Origin: a gamma proteobacterium SCGC AB-629-P17
GTDB taxonomy: Bacteria; Pseudomonadota; Gammaproteobacteria; PS1; Pseudothioglobaceae
Assembly: GCA_000372785.1 (NCBI GenBank)
Contig: KB889757.1
Span: 62,001-126,000, forward strand
Reading direction: 5' to 3'
DNA: 64,000 nt
The notes beneath the pieces are model-generated. The model searched no databases. It had not been told where the DNA came from and worked only from the letters and a program-made list of their open reading frames with translations. The position numbers were made by a program, and so were the translations under genes. Positions 7,942 to 18,103 of this stretch are shown one piece after another (the first letter of the stretch is position 1; each line of letters begins with the position of its first letter).

Positions 7942-9260
7942 ATAAGCTCTCCCTGTAGAGAGTTGGCGAAACCTTCGGTAATTTTTACTGAGACTAATTG
8001 GCCAATTAGGTCCTCATTGCCCTGAAAGTGGGTGGTACGCATATTTTCTGTTCTACCTGATAAAGTACTACCTTTTTTTGAATGACCTTCTACAAGAACT
8101 TTTTGGATACTGCCGATCATTGATCTAGAGATTTCTTCAGTCTTCTCATTGAGTTTATCTTGTATAACGGCAAGTCGTTGTTTCTTGACTGTTTGATCAA
8201 CATCATCGGGAAGACTTGCTGCAATCGTTCCAGGTCGTTTTGAATAAATAAAACTGAAGGATTTATCAAAGCCCATCTCATCGATAAGCTTCATTGTATT
8301 ATTAAAATCCTCTTCAGTCTCTCCAGGAAAGCCAATAATGAAATCTGAGGATAAAGAAATGTCGGGTCTAATTTCTCTAAGTCTTCGAATCTTTGATTTA
8401 TATTCAATCACGGTATGGCCGCGTTTCATTGAACCGAGTATTTTGTCTGAGCCACTCTGGACAGGTAGATGTACATGTGAAACAAGCTCAGGCACTTCGG
8501 CATAAGTTTTGATTAAGCGATCACTAAACTCAACGGGATGAGAGGTTGTATAGCGGATACGTTCTATACCTGACACTTGCGCAACGATAGCAATAAGGAG
8601 CGCTAAATCAGCGATTTCCCCATCATCCATAAGGCCACGATAGGCGTTAACATTCTGTCCTAAAAGGTTGATTTCTTTGACACCTTGTTCTGCCAGAACT
8701 TCGACTTCACAAATCACATCGTTGAAGGGACGGGAAATTTCTTCACCGCGTGTATAGGGAACAACACAAAAGGTGCAATATTTACTACAACCTTCCATCA
8801 CAGAAACGAATGCAGAGGCACCATCAGCGTGAGGTTCGGGTAGATGGTCAAATTTTTCAATTTCTGGGAAAGAAATATCGATACTTACTTGACTTTTGTC
8901 AAGAGCATCATTGAGCATGTTGGGTAATCGATGTAGGGTTTGAGGGCCAAAAATCAGATCAACGTAGGGTGCTCTTTTGAGTATCAGATCTCCCTCTTGA
9001 GAAGCAACACAGCCACCAACGCCAATCACTAGGTTTGGTTTGGTGGTCTTTAATTTCTTCCAACGTCCAAGTTGATGGAATAGTTTTTCCTCGGCCTTTT
9101 CACGAATCGAGCAGGTATTTACTAAAAGAACGTCAGCTTGTGCAACATCATCTGTCAATTCGAGGCCGTGAGAATGTTTGAGTACGTCACTCATTTTGTT
9201 AGAATCGTACTCGTTCATTTGACACCCAAAGGTGCGGATGTGTAATTTAGAGGGACACAT
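7938..9260 (-). CDS. miaB: tRNA-2-methylthio-N6-dimethylallyladenosine synthase MiaB
   Basis: A radical-SAM methylthiotransferase that converts i6A37 to ms2i6A37 in tRNA. The 440-residue protein has the N-terminal MTTase domain with three cluster cysteines ([30 protein letters not shown]). The radical-SAM motif is CSKYCTFC (about residues 159-166), followed by GQNVNAYRG, and a C-terminal TRAM domain ends the protein. The start overlaps the stop of the upstream mscS gene as TAATG (9258-9262). The 3' end overlaps the convergent deacetylase by four bases. Confidence 0.98.
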   Translation of the reverse strand: MCPSKLHIRTFGCQMNEYDSNKMSDVLKHSHGLELTDDVAQADVLLVNTCSIREKAEEKLFHQLGRWKKLKTTKPNLVIGVGGCVASQEGDLILKRAPYVDLIFGPQTLHRLPNMLNDALDKSQVSIDISFPEIEKFDHLPEPHADGASAFVSVMEGCSKYCTFCVVPYTRGEEISRPFNDVICEVEVLAEQGVKEINLLGQNVNAYRGLMDDGEIADLALLIAIVAQVSGIERIRYTTSHPVEFSDRLIKTYAEVPELVSHVHLPVQSGSDKILGSMKRGHTVIEYKSKIRRLREIRPDISLSSDFIIGFPGETEEDFNNTMKLIDEMGFDKSFSFIYSKRPGTIAASLPDDVDQTVKKQRLAVIQDKLNEKTEEISRSMIGSIQKVLVEGHSKKGSTLSGRTENMRTTHFQGNEDLIGQLVSVKITEGFANSLQGELI

Positions 9261-10297
9261 TATGCTGGCTTTTGGATGTGCAATGTTTGGGTTGGATATG
9301 CGATTTCTGCACCATGATCGGCAATAATGTCTGCTACATCAAGCAATATTTTACCTTTGATTCTTTTAAATTCTGCTCCCTCGGTGACCGTACAGAAAGC
9401 CCAAATCACAAAATCAAGTGAAGAGGCATTGAACAAGTCAAAATACACACGACAAGGTTCTTCGTGATTAATATGTTCATGGTCAGTTAACAATTTCTCA
9501 ACCTTCTCAATAATACTTTGCATTTGTGCAATATCGTCATAACGGATACCGATAACTGCGTGAATTTCACGGTTAGTCATTCTAGAAGGTGTCTCAATAG
9601 GAATAGTTGCAAAAATACCGTTGGGGACATAAATAGGGTTTTTGTTAAAGGTACGAAGACGAGTCATTCTCCAGCCGATTTTTTCGACTACACCTTCTAT
9701 ACTTTTATCCGTTGTCCGAATCCAGTCTCCGGTAGAGAAGGGTTTGTCCATCTGGATCATCAATCCACCAAAAACATTGGCAAGCATGTCTTTGGCAGCA
9801 AATCCCACCACAATACCGCCGACACCACCGAGAGTCAAAATGGAGGACACAGAGTAACCAAAATATTGCGCGACACCAAGAACGATTGCAAAAACAAACA
9901 GTATCTTGATTAGACGGGTGAACAATCTAACGGAGTCTTTATCGACATTACCTTCTTTTTCTAACATAAAGCTTTCAATACTTGATATTAGTCTGAGTAC
10001 TCCCCAGGTCAGAATAAAGATTGGAGCAATGTCTATATATTCAACAACTTTGCCAAGGGTTGAAATTTCAGCCTTCAGCTCGTGTAATGAAAAATATAAC
10101 CAGCCATACCAGATGAGTAACTTTAGGGGCGCCGAGATTGCTTTAATAAGGTAGTCATCTATTTGTGTTTTAGTGACACCAGTATGTTTTTTTATTTGTT
10201 GCAGTATGACGCCTAGTGCAACATGGGCAATAATAGCCAACAATAACAGTACGCCGGTCATCTGGATTGGGGTTATATTTTGGAGGAATTCGTTCAT
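9260..10297 (-). CDS. Small-conductance mechanosensitive channel (MscS family)
   Basis: A 345-residue inner-membrane protein with about four hydrophobic helices in the first 170 residues. The pore-lining helix and vestibule segment that define MscS follow: [28 protein letters not shown] and KPFSTGDWI. After these comes the beta-rich region with [16 protein letters not shown] and VYVPNG-like IYVPNG. These channels release solutes on hypo-osmotic shock. It is coupled on both sides by one-base TAATG overlaps, with the lipoprotein gene upstream and miaB downstream. Confidence 0.92.
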   Translation of the reverse strand: MNEFLQNITPIQMTGVLLLLAIIAHVALGVILQQIKKHTGVTKTQIDDYLIKAISAPLKLLIWYGWLYFSLHELKAEISTLGKVVEYIDIAPIFILTWGVLRLISSIESFMLEKEGNVDKDSVRLFTRLIKILFVFAIVLGVAQYFGYSVSSILTLGGVGGIVVGFAAKDMLANVFGGLMIQMDKPFSTGDWIRTTDKSIEGVVEKIGWRMTRLRTFNKNPIYVPNGIFATIPIETPSRMTNREIHAVIGIRYDDIAQMQSIIEKVEKLLTDHEHINHEEPCRVYFDLFNASSLDFVIWAFCTVTEGAEFKRIKGKILLDVADIIADHGAEIAYPTQTLHIQKPA

Positions 10298-10794
10298 TAG
10301 AGGTATTTTAACGGATTAATAGGTTCTTCGTATTTTTTCATTTCAAAATAGAATGGCTTGTTGCCTGTTACAGCAATCACTTGACCTTTCTCGATACTAT
10401 CACCCTCGCTAACATAGATTTCTTGATTTTGATTGTAAATACTATAAAAGCCGTAGGCATGCTTGATAATGATCATTTTTCCATAACTTGTCATTTTGTC
10501 TCCACTATAGACTACTTCTCCTTTTCTGACAGCTCGGACATCTTGACCAAGTACATTATCATAGGTCAAACCTAGGTGATTATTTTCTATTGAGAACTTT
10601 TTGAGTATTTCAGCATTAACTGGAAGAGACCAATTTTTATTGTCGCTTACTACTTTGGCTTTTGAATTGTTTTGATTTTCATCCAATACCTTGTTGAATG
10701 ACTTTTCAACAACAATAACTTGACCTGGTTCATTGGTCAAACAACCTGATAGTATTAAAGATAAAAAAAATATAAAAAAATATTTAGTAGGCAT
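10297..10794 (-). CDS. NlpD-like lipoprotein with degenerate M23 (LytM) domain
   Basis: A 165-residue predicted lipoprotein. I start it at the ATG at 10794 (MPTKYFFIFFLSL), which puts the lipobox LSGC at about residues 16-19; the frame also stays open back to 10821. The C-terminal 100 residues are an M23/LytM fold (ENNHLGLTYDNVLGQDVRAV, GEVVYSGDKMTSYGKMIIIK, GDSIEKGQVIAVTG). The metal-ligand His residues of the HxH motif are replaced (PFYFEMK), and the YxxH His is Asn. It is therefore probably catalytically dead, as in NlpD and EnvC, which activate cell-wall amidases. Position directly after yqaA matches the surE-pcm-yqaA-nlpD order of other gammaproteobacteria, but rpoS does not follow. It ends with a TAATG overlap with the MscS gene. 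Confidence 0.8.
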   Translation of the reverse strand: MPTKYFFIFFLSLILSGCLTNEPGQVIVVEKSFNKVLDENQNNSKAKVVSDNKNWSLPVNAEILKKFSIENNHLGLTYDNVLGQDVRAVRKGEVVYSGDKMTSYGKMIIIKHAYGFYSIYNQNQEIYVSEGDSIEKGQVIAVTGNKPFYFEMKKYEEPINPLKYL

Positions 10795-11362
10795 ACCATA
10801 TCCCCAAAACAACAATAGCAATCAGGACGTATCCTAATCTATCAATATATTTATTTAACCATGCATCGCAACGTTTTCCAAACTTTCTTACAAGAAAAGC
10901 AATCAACAAATAGCGAGCACTGCGTGCGATCAAAGAGAAAATCACAAAAGGCAAGAGAGGCATTGACATCATTCCTGCACTAATAGTGAAGAGCTTATAT
11001 GGTATGGGGCTAAAACCTGCAATTAGAATGATCCAAATTCCGTAGGTGTTAAAGTACTGCTCAGCTTTATGCAATTCCGGTAGATAATTCATTGTGTCTA
11101 ATAATGGCATGATAAGGCTGATTGCATAGATGCCGACATAGTAACCAGCAATTGCGCCTAATACTGAACTTAATGTGCAAATAATTGCAAAGTAGTAAGC
11201 TCTATTCCTACTCTTGAGTGACATAGTCGCAAGCAAGATATCTTGTATAGGATATGGTAGTATCGAAGATTCCAAGAAACTAATTGTGGCCAGCCAAATA
11301 ACAGCAAAACGACTTGATGACCATTCAAGGACTTTATTGTAGAGTGAATAAAAAGGTCTCAT
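10784..11362 (-). CDS. yqaA: YqaA-type DedA/VTT-domain membrane protein
   Basis: A 192-residue inner-membrane protein with five or so hydrophobic segments and the VTT (SNARE-associated) features: FLESSILPYPIQD near residue 30, GAIAGYYVGIYA near 75, and FSPIPYKLFTISAGMMSMPL near 120. The FxPxP(Y/F)K segment is typical of YqaA. Related DedA proteins are linked to lipid flipping and membrane homeostasis. The 3' end overlaps the start of the NlpD-like gene by 11 bases. An unusually compact junction with glyQ follows upstream (14 bases). Confidence 0.85.
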   Translation of the reverse strand: MRPFYSLYNKVLEWSSSRFAVIWLATISFLESSILPYPIQDILLATMSLKSRNRAYYFAIICTLSSVLGAIAGYYVGIYAISLIMPLLDTMNYLPELHKAEQYFNTYGIWIILIAGFSPIPYKLFTISAGMMSMPLLPFVIFSLIARSARYLLIAFLVRKFGKRCDAWLNKYIDRLGYVLIAIVVLGIWYAY

Positions 11363-11376
11363 TCAGAGATCAAAGC

Positions 11377-12279
11377 TTAGTTTTTGTTTTTTAACATTGG
11401 GAAGCCAAGTCGCTCTCTTGATTCGTAATAAGCTTGAGCAACTTTCTGACTCATCGATCTCACTCGGCGAATGAATCGAGCTCTGTCTGTGACGCTGATT
11501 GCATGCCTTGCGTCTAAAAGGTTAAATAAGTGAGAGGCCTTCATGGTTTGTTCATAGGCCGGAAAAGGCAGATCTTTTTCAATGAGCTTTGCGTTCATTG
11601 ATTCGGCCTCATCGAATTGTCTAAAAAGAACCTCAGTGTTCGCAATTTCAAAATTGTATTTAGACTGTTCCACCTCGTTTTGGTGATAAACATCACCATA
11701 AGTCAAGTCTTCTGTCCATGCAAGGTCAAACACGCTATCGACACCTTGAAGGTACATCGCTAGTCTCTCGAGGCCATAAGTCAACTCTCCAGAAATTGGT
11801 TTGCACGCAAGGCCGCCAACTTGTTGGAAATAGGTAAATTGACTCACCTCCATGCCATCCAGCCAAACCTCCCAGCCGAGCCCCCAAGCTCCCAGAGTGG
11901 GCGACTCCCAATTATCCTCAACAAAACGTACATCATGAATTTTAAGATCGATGCCAATCGCTGTTAATGAGGCAAGGTAAAGGTCTTGAATGTCACTAGG
12001 CGAAGGTTTGAGCAAGACTTGGAATTGATAGTAATGTTGCAGGCGGTTGGGGTTTTCACCATAACGTCCATCCCCTGGTCGACGAGAAGGTTGCACATAT
12101 GCAGCTTTCCATGGTTCTGGGCCAATCGCACGAAGGAAAGTCGCAGGGTGGAAGGTTCCGGCGCCGATCTCCATATCAAATGGTTGAACGATAGCACAAC
12201 CTGCATCAGCCCAATAATTTTGTAATTTAAGAATTAAGTTCTGAAATGATGTGTTTGTATCTAGCTCAGATGGGGACAT
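11377..12279 (-). CDS. glyQ: Glycyl-tRNA synthetase alpha subunit
   Basis: The alpha chain of the bacterial alpha2beta2 glycyl-tRNA synthetase, which carries the catalytic core that activates glycine. The 300-residue protein shows [54 protein letters not shown] and the C-terminal [15 protein letters not shown], all characteristic. It stands alone here. The beta subunit glyS is about 17 kb away on the other strand (28826-30862), whereas the two are normally adjacent. It probably shares a transcript with yqaA and the NlpD-like gene. Confidence 0.98.
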   Translation of the reverse strand: MSPSELDTNTSFQNLILKLQNYWADAGCAIVQPFDMEIGAGTFHPATFLRAIGPEPWKAAYVQPSRRPGDGRYGENPNRLQHYYQFQVLLKPSPSDIQDLYLASLTAIGIDLKIHDVRFVEDNWESPTLGAWGLGWEVWLDGMEVSQFTYFQQVGGLACKPISGELTYGLERLAMYLQGVDSVFDLAWTEDLTYGDVYHQNEVEQSKYNFEIANTEVLFRQFDEAESMNAKLIEKDLPFPAYEQTMKASHLFNLLDARHAISVTDRARFIRRVRSMSQKVAQAYYESRERLGFPMLKNKN

Positions 12280-12363
12280 TAAAATTGATCGAAAAATAAC
12301 AAAAATTTTACCTCAGCGCTAACTCCAGTTGAGTCTTTTAAAAACATTTGTATATTTAAGAAA

Positions 12364-14151
12364 TCAGATAGGTAATGAATTCAGTGGCCAAAAATAAAGT
12401 AGTGTTGGAATACTGACAACGGTAATTAAAATCTCGAGAGGCAGGCCAAGCTTCCAGTAATCGCCAAATCTATACCCTCCTGGCCCCATCACCAGGGTAT
12501 TGTTTTGGTGTCCAATAGGTGTCAAGAAAGCACAGGATGCACCAATCGCAACTGCCATCAAAAAGGTATCCGGGTTGACAGCTAAGGTTTTGGCTACTTC
12601 CACACTAATAGGCGCTGCCACTAGGACGGTTGCAACGTTGTTAAGGACAGCGCTAAGGAGCATCGTAATGATAAGCATTGAGGCAAGAATCGTTACTGGT
12701 GTGGCACCATAGGAAATATTAATAAGGATATTTGAGATTGTCTCTGCGCCACCACTGCTTTGTAATGCCTGACCAATAGGTATCATTGAGCCTAGAAGAA
12801 CAATCACCGGCCAATGTATTGAGCGGTAGATATCAATTTTCGGGATCACATTAGCCGCGATATAGAAAATAACAACCAATGACAGAGCAATAGTTAGGTC
12901 TATATATCCAAGACTCGAAGCGATAATTGCAATCAAGAAAGAAGAGATCGCTAGTGAGGCTTTTTTTCGCTGTGGAATTTGCAAATCACGCCTCTCTAAG
13001 GTAAGACATTCCATCCATTTCACAGCACTTTCTAGGTGAGAACTGTTACCGTGAAGAAGTAAAACATCGCCTGGTTGGATTTTGGTGTTTCTTACGTGAT
13101 GAATAATGGATCTTCCGGCACGAGAGATACCCAAAAGAGATATCTGTCTCAATTTGAGTAGGCTTAATTGGGTCGCGGTTCTTCCAATCGAGCGTGAAAA
13201 TGGCGGAGCAACAGCTTCGATAAGTGAGGTATGTTGAAATTCAAAGTCTGAATCAGAATCACTGATATAGTGAGTTTTTGTTTGTTTCATAAATTCATCA
13301 ATACCCTGCACGGAGCCTTCGAGAATGAGCAGGTCATTAGCATGAATAATGAAATTACGGATAAAACCTTCACCTTCTAGTCGCTCATCGTTTCTAATAA
13401 TCCCTAAAATTGACACATCAACACCCTCACAAACATCATCCAGATACGATAAATACTTGCTGACGATGGGAGATTCCTCTGTAACGAGTACATTAGAGAC
13501 ATACTGTCGTATTTCTTCATTACTATCTTTAAGGTCTGAATCTTTGATTTGAGGTATTAATCGCCAGCCGAAAAGAGCAATAAAAAGTACACCAGAAATC
13601 GCAACAATCAAACCAACTGGAGTAAAGTCAAACATCGAATAAGGGGAACCGAGAACATCTTCTCTGTAGGTTGCTATTACAACATTTGAGGCAGTACCTA
13701 TCATCGTAACCATACCACCTAAAATTGAGGTAAAGGCAAGTGCCATTAGAGTTGTGGAAGGTTTGCGTTTGGCTTTTTGATTAAGCTGAGTGTCCGCTGG
13801 CATTAATATAGCTAAGGCAGCTACGTTGTTTATGATACTGGAGAGACTTGCAGAAATAGTACCCATTAATGCAATATGTGTCTTAACGCCGCTTGTGAAA
13901 TTAGAAAGATTAGAACTAATTAACTCAACTGATCCTGATCGAACCAAGCCTCTACTAATAATTAGCACGAGAGCAATAATTACAACGGCAGGATGACCAA
14001 AGCCGGCAAAAACGCCATGGGTTGGTATAACACCAACAAGCGTACCAGCAATGAGTGCCATGAAGGCTACCAAATCGTAGCGAACTCTACCCCAAATAAA
14101 TAACACTAAGGTAGCTGAAATCAGCAAAAAAACAATCGATTGATCACTCAT
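12364..14151 (-). CDS. SLC13/DASS-type anion permease with two TrkA-C domains
   Basis: A 595-residue inner-membrane transporter. Two membrane halves (about residues 1-185 and 400-590) each carry an Asn-Asn element (SIINNVAALAILMP near 113; AVLNNVATVLVAAP near 515) as in the divalent-anion/Na+ symporter group. Between them lie two soluble RCK_C (TrkA-C) domains, with VDVSILGIIRNDERLEGE and FIIHANDLLILEG, then LSLLKLRQISLLGISRAG and KIQPGDVLLLHG. Relatives of this architecture transport sulfate, dicarboxylates or other anions. In a sulfur-oxidising organism sulfate is attractive, but the substrate cannot be read from sequence. It is a single gene with short gaps on both sides. Confidence 0.85.
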   Translation of the reverse strand: MSDQSIVFLLISATLVLFIWGRVRYDLVAFMALIAGTLVGVIPTHGVFAGFGHPAVVIIALVLIISRGLVRSGSVELISSNLSNFTSGVKTHIALMGTISASLSSIINNVAALAILMPADTQLNQKAKRKPSTTLMALAFTSILGGMVTMIGTASNVVIATYREDVLGSPYSMFDFTPVGLIVAISGVLFIALFGWRLIPQIKDSDLKDSNEEIRQYVSNVLVTEESPIVSKYLSYLDDVCEGVDVSILGIIRNDERLEGEGFIRNFIIHANDLLILEGSVQGIDEFMKQTKTHYISDSDSDFEFQHTSLIEAVAPPFSRSIGRTATQLSLLKLRQISLLGISRAGRSIIHHVRNTKIQPGDVLLLHGNSSHLESAVKWMECLTLERRDLQIPQRKKASLAISSFLIAIIASSLGYIDLTIALSLVVIFYIAANVIPKIDIYRSIHWPVIVLLGSMIPIGQALQSSGGAETISNILINISYGATPVTILASMLIITMLLSAVLNNVATVLVAAPISVEVAKTLAVNPDTFLMAVAIGASCAFLTPIGHQNNTLVMGPGGYRFGDYWKLGLPLEILITVVSIPTLLYFWPLNSLPI

Positions 14152-14297
14152 ATATTAATAATTTTCACCAATGTAGTGATTAATTATAGCTAAATGGTGG
14201 TTTCCCTTATACAAACTTGATTGTACAAAAAATAAAGTATAAATATCGAATATAATGAGTTCAGTAGTTTTTTTCACCAAATCTTGTTGAGGATTAA

Positions 14298-15344
14298 ATG
14301 TCATCTGGTAGTAAAAAAATTGTTGTCGTAGGTATAGTCAGCAATGCAATAGTAACGGTCCTTAAATTTATTTCTGCATTAGTTGCAACATCTGCATCAA
14401 TGATGAACGAGGCAATCCATTCGTTGATGGATACGCTCAACCAGCTCTTTTTGTTGTTTGGATTGATAGCTAGTGAAAAGGAGCCCGACCAAGACTACGC
14501 GTTTGGTCACCATCAAAAGAAGTTTATTTGGAACTTATGGTCGGCAATTGGCCTGTTTTCAATTGGATCAGGTTTGGGTTTATATCATGCCTATCACTCC
14601 TACTTAAAGATGGGCGAGCACGCAACCGAGGCAGCCAGTATAAGCATTTTTAACCTCAATATTTCTGGGATTACATTGATGTTCATAGTTTTAGTTGCTT
14701 CTTTCTTGATTGAGGGTAATGCCTGGAGAGTTGCAATGCGGGAATATCAACAAAGAACCAAGGATATTGATACCACTGTTTTTCGATATATATCTGAGGC
14801 TAAAGATCCGACACTGGTTGCGATGATTCTAGAGGACAGTATTGCCATGATTGGAATTTTTTTGGCAATTATGGGTATTACCCTTTCTTACCTAACTGGG
14901 AATCCTGTATGGGATATCTTGTTCTCTTCCTTGATCGCAGTATTACTTGGTGTTGCGGCAGTTTTTCTGGGTCGAGTAAATATGATTTATTTGTCTGACA
15001 TTCGTCACCTAGAGATAGAAAATTACTTCACAAAAATATGTAGTGAACATAACGAGGTTGAGCTATGTCATGACGTAAAGTCAATAGTGATGGATGAAAA
15101 CAATATAGTGCTCGTTGCTGAAGTAGAGGTTAAGGAGGAGGCATTGATGGACCAGATCAAATTAGATATTGAGCGTGAAAAATCACAAATTTCTGAAAAC
15201 GATGAAATGCGTGATGAAAAATCTGCCGTATATGCAACAGTACGCCGAATTGATCATATCATAGAAAATTTAACGAACCAGCTCCAACAAAAACATCCTC
15301 AAGTGCAATCCGTTACCATAGAGGTCGGAATTTATCAGCCTTAA
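14298..15344 (+). CDS. Cation diffusion facilitator (CDF) family transporter
   Basis: A 348-residue inner-membrane antiporter for divalent metals, usually Zn2+, Fe2+ or Mn2+. The first half has about six hydrophobic segments with the site-A residues: NEAIHSLMDTLNQL (HxxxD) near residue 37 and MILEDSIAMIG near 190. An intracellular loop has FGHHQKKFIWNLWSAIG. The C-terminal cytosolic domain (from about 230) is acidic and Lys/Glu-rich, with a predicted helical stretch. It is monocistronic, with a GAGG ribosome-binding site before the ATG. It differs clearly from the second CDF protein at 32623-33759, so the two are paralogous families and not a duplication. Confidence 0.88.
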   Translation: MSSGSKKIVVVGIVSNAIVTVLKFISALVATSASMMNEAIHSLMDTLNQLFLLFGLIASEKEPDQDYAFGHHQKKFIWNLWSAIGLFSIGSGLGLYHAYHSYLKMGEHATEAASISIFNLNISGITLMFIVLVASFLIEGNAWRVAMREYQQRTKDIDTTVFRYISEAKDPTLVAMILEDSIAMIGIFLAIMGITLSYLTGNPVWDILFSSLIAVLLGVAAVFLGRVNMIYLSDIRHLEIENYFTKICSEHNEVELCHDVKSIVMDENNIVLVAEVEVKEEALMDQIKLDIEREKSQISENDEMRDEKSAVYATVRRIDHIIENLTNQLQQKHPQVQSVTIEVGIYQP

Positions 15345-15398
15345 CTTATAGTTGTGAAAAAAATGTGGGATACCCTCATTTATTGAACTAAAGAAGAC

Positions 15399-16784
15399 TT
15401 AATACTTATAAGTTTCTGGCTTATATGGACCCTCTTTGGGTGTATTGATGTATTCTGCTTGGGCATCCGTCATCTTTGTAAGAACACCACCAAAGCCACC
15501 AACCATTCCTGCAGCAACCTCCTCGTCGAGTTTCTTGGGTAGAACTTCAACGCTTATGTTGCTTAATTTATCTTCTTCCGGCAGGTTCGCAAATTTTTGA
15601 TCAAACAGATACATTTGAGCTAATACCTGGTTAGCAAAAGAGCCATCCATAACGCGAGAAGGGTGGCCTGTTGCATTACCCAAATTGACTAAGCGACCTT
15701 CAGATAACAAAATCAAATAATCATTTTTGTCAGGAGACCTATAGACTCGGTGGACCTGAGGCTTAACTTCGTCCCATTGCCAGTTATCACGCATGTATTG
15801 GGTATCAATTTCATTGTCGAAGTGACCAATATTACAAACCACCGAACCAGCCTTAAGGGTCTCCAACATAGCTGAATCGCACACATTTATATTTCCAGAA
15901 GCTGTAACTACTAAGTCAGTTGTAGATAACAATTCTTTATTAATACCACCTTTTGATCCAGTATTAATACCATCGTTGTATGGCGAGATTACTTCAAATC
16001 CATCCATACAAGCCTGCATAGCACAGATAGGGTCGATCTCGCTAACCTTAACTATCATTCCTTCCTGACGGAGTGATTGTGAAGACCCTTTGCCAACATC
16101 ACCGTAGCCAATTACTAGAGCTTTTTTACCTGCCATTAAAATATCGGTTCCACGCTTAATAGCATCATTTAAAGAGTGTCTGCAGCCATATTTATTATCA
16201 TTTTTTGATTTTGTGACTGAGTCATTGACATTAATTGCTGGAACCTTAAGTTCGCCATTATCAATCATTTCCAGTAAACGATGTACGCCGGTAGTAGTCT
16301 CTTCACTGATTCCATGAATACTATCGAGCATATCCGGGTATTTTTCATGCAGCATTTGGGTCAAGTCACCGCCATCATCTAAAACCATGTTGGCATCCCA
16401 GGGCTTGTTATTTTGAAGGATAGTTTGTTCGATGCACCATAAAAATTCCTCTTCAGTCTCACCTTTCCAAGCAAAAACTGGTATACCAGCTTCGACCATT
16501 GCGGCCGCTGCATGGTCCTGTGTAGAGAAAATATTACAAGATGACCAGCGAATCTCTGCACCTAATGCAACCAAAGTTTCCATAAGGACTGCTGTTTGAA
16601 TAGTCATATGAATACAGCCCAGTATCTTTGCACCCTTTAAAGGTTTTTGTGCGCTGTATTTATTACGAAGCGCCATTAAAGTGGGCATTTCAGATTCCGC
16701 CAACTCTATCTCTTTACGACCATAGTCAGTCAAATTAATATCAGCAACTTTATAGTCGTTATTATCAATTGTTGAATTACTCAT
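15399..16784 (-). CDS. ahcY: S-adenosylhomocysteine hydrolase
   Basis: AhcY splits S-adenosylhomocysteine (SAH) into homocysteine and adenosine with tightly bound NAD, removing the by-product of SAM-dependent methylation. Visible are [44 protein letters not shown], the NAD-binding [13 protein letters not shown], and the C-terminal [18 protein letters not shown] start it at the ATG at 16784 ([10 protein letters not shown], 461 residues), which has an AAAGGA ribosome-binding site seven bases before it. The frame is open back to 16859, but that extension reads through an SAH riboswitch and is not coding. metK lies directly upstream. Confidence 0.97.
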   Translation of the reverse strand: MSNSTIDNNDYKVADINLTDYGRKEIELAESEMPTLMALRNKYSAQKPLKGAKILGCIHMTIQTAVLMETLVALGAEIRWSSCNIFSTQDHAAAAMVEAGIPVFAWKGETEEEFLWCIEQTILQNNKPWDANMVLDDGGDLTQMLHEKYPDMLDSIHGISEETTTGVHRLLEMIDNGELKVPAINVNDSVTKSKNDNKYGCRHSLNDAIKRGTDILMAGKKALVIGYGDVGKGSSQSLRQEGMIVKVSEIDPICAMQACMDGFEVISPYNDGINTGSKGGINKELLSTTDLVVTASGNINVCDSAMLETLKAGSVVCNIGHFDNEIDTQYMRDNWQWDEVKPQVHRVYRSPDKNDYLILLSEGRLVNLGNATGHPSRVMDGSFANQVLAQMYLFDQKFANLPEEDKLSNISVEVLPKKLDEEVAAGMVGGFGGVLTKMTDAQAEYINTPKEGPYKPETYKY

Positions 16785-16810
16785 TTTGTTTCCTTTAAAT
16801 TGAAAAAAAT

Positions 16811-16870
16811 GAGCGTCGTTATGAATGCCAAGCCTGCTGGAAAGAAAATCCCAATGCAACGCCCCTTGGC
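16811..16870 (-). ncRNA. SAH riboswitch in the ahcY leader
   Basis: Minus-strand leader with the features of the S-adenosylhomocysteine riboswitch. The 5' element GCCAAGGGGCGTTGCA (16870-16855) pairs GCCAAG with CTTGGC (16832-16827) to form P1. An internal hairpin with TGGGA/TTCCA arms forms P2. The 3' element AACGACGCTC (16820-16811) can pair GGGCGT (16864-16859) with ACGCTC (16816-16811) as the pseudoknot helix. The conserved AGGnGCGtTGCa and AACGnCGCTC blocks match my memory of the class. It sits immediately before ahcY, the gene that destroys SAH. In the known class SAH binding raises expression. The RNA would begin at the predicted start site of the promoter at 16878-16886. Confidence 0.82.
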
Positions 16871-16877
16871 AGAATTC

Positions 16878-16886
16878 ATTATACCA
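16878..16886 (-). promoter_or_regulatory. Extended -10 promoter of ahcY
   Basis: Minus-strand TGGTATAAT (16886-16878) is a full extended -10 element. No good -35 hexamer is visible, as is normal for this promoter type. Transcription would start near 16871-16870, exactly where the SAH aptamer begins. ahcY can thus be transcribed independently of metK, whose stop lies at 16905-16907. Confidence 0.7.
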
Positions 16887-16904
16887 AAATCAATCAGAAA
16901 AAAA

Positions 16905-18038
16905 CTATTTTAGCAGATGAGCACGATCGGTTTTTTCCCAGCTAATTGAATCTTCGGTTCTGCCAAAATGACCATAACTAGCGGTTTGTTGGTAGATTGG
17001 TCTTTTTAAATCCAGCATATCAATCAAACCCTTGGGACGTAAATCGAAATGTTTTCTAATTAATTGTTCAATCTCTTGGTTGGACTTTTTGCCAGTACCA
17101 AAGGTATCAACACTGATGCTAGTTGGTTCTGCAACACCGATTGCATATGATACTTGAATCTCACAACGAGTAGCAAGCCCCGCTGCAACAATATTTTTAG
17201 CAACATAGCGAGTGGCGTAAGCTGCGCTTCTATCAACTTTGGAAGGGTCTTTTCCTGAGAAAGCACCGCCTCCGTGACGAGCCATACCGCCATAGGTGTC
17301 CACAATAATTTTTCTACCTGTTAATCCAGCGTCACCAACTGGACCACCGATTTCGAAGTTACCAGTCGGATTGATGTGATACTGGGTTTCATTTGTTAAC
17401 CATTTTTTCGGTAATATGGGTTTGATGATCTCTTCTAACACCGCTTCCCTAAGATCTGTAAGTGAGATGCCTTTATCATGCTGAGTGGAAAGCACCACAG
17501 CATCAATACCAACAATTTCATTGCCATCATAAATACAAGAGACTTGTGATTTAGCGTCAGGTCTTAGCCATGGAATAGATTCGTTTAATAATAGTTCAGC
17601 TTGACGCCTGACAAGTTGATGGGCAAGCATAATTGGTGCAGGCATAAGCTCTTTGGTTGAATTTTCTGCGTAACCAAACATTAGACCTTGGTCTCCTGCC
17701 CCCTGTTCACGGTTTTTACTCTCATCAACTCCTTGTTTGATGTCCTGAGATTGTTTACCTAGTAGGTTTGATATTGAACAGTTGTGACCATTAAATCCGT
17801 ACTCATCTCTATCATAGCCAATGTCAATAATTGTTTTTCGAACCACATCTTCATAGTCAATTTTTGCACCTGTAGTAATTTCACCAGCCAATACAACCTG
17901 GTTGTCTTTTACCAAGGTTTCAATAGCAACACGAGATTCTCTGTCTTGTGAAAGTGCAGCATCAAGAATGGCATCAGAAATTTGATCGCAAACTTTGTCG
18001 GGATGACCGGCAGAAACGGATTCGGAAGTAAATATCAT
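16905..18038 (-). CDS. metK: S-adenosylmethionine synthetase
   Basis: MetK makes SAM from methionine and ATP in the cytosol. The 377-residue protein shows [18 protein letters not shown] (about residues 9-26), [12 protein letters not shown], the [20 protein letters not shown] block, [19 protein letters not shown] and [15 protein letters not shown]. The length is normal. It has its own promoter (18163-18191), a SAM-II-type aptamer (18104-18160) and an intrinsic terminator (18057-18083) in the leader, so it is probably shut off when SAM is abundant. ahcY follows 120 bases downstream behind a separate promoter and riboswitch. Confidence 0.98.
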   Translation of the reverse strand: MIFTSESVSAGHPDKVCDQISDAILDAALSQDRESRVAIETLVKDNQVVLAGEITTGAKIDYEDVVRKTIIDIGYDRDEYGFNGHNCSISNLLGKQSQDIKQGVDESKNREQGAGDQGLMFGYAENSTKELMPAPIMLAHQLVRRQAELLLNESIPWLRPDAKSQVSCIYDGNEIVGIDAVVLSTQHDKGISLTDLREAVLEEIIKPILPKKWLTNETQYHINPTGNFEIGGPVGDAGLTGRKIIVDTYGGMARHGGGAFSGKDPSKVDRSAAYATRYVAKNIVAAGLATRCEIQVSYAIGVAEPTSISVDTFGTGKKSNQEIEQLIRKHFDLRPKGLIDMLDLKRPIYQQTASYGHFGRTEDSISWEKTDRAHLLK

Positions 18039-18056
18039 AGCATAGTCCTAAAAAAT

Positions 18057-18083
18057 AAAAAAAACCTGTCTAAAGCAGGTTTT
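18057..18083 (-). terminator. Intrinsic terminator in the metK leader (riboswitch expression platform)
   Basis: On the minus strand AAAACCTG (18083-18076) pairs with CAGGTTTT (18068-18061) around a seven-base loop, followed by a further U-rich run. It lies 18 bases before the metK ATG, where a normal terminator would be pointless, so it is best read as an attenuator. A CTAAAGC segment at 18102-18096, next to the aptamer tail, is complementary to GCTTTAG (18076-18070) in the terminator and could form the antiterminator. Confidence 0.8.
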
Positions 18084-18103
18084 TTCGGAAAACACCAGCT
18101 TTA

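Noticed and set aside
9518-9913. 131-codon plus-strand frame opposite the MscS gene
   Set aside because: It is a shadow of the well-supported MscS reading frame and shows no family motif.
16785-16859. 25-codon N-terminal extension of ahcY
   Set aside because: The extension overlaps the SAH riboswitch, its residues are not typical of the family, and the ATG at 16784 has a good ribosome-binding site.
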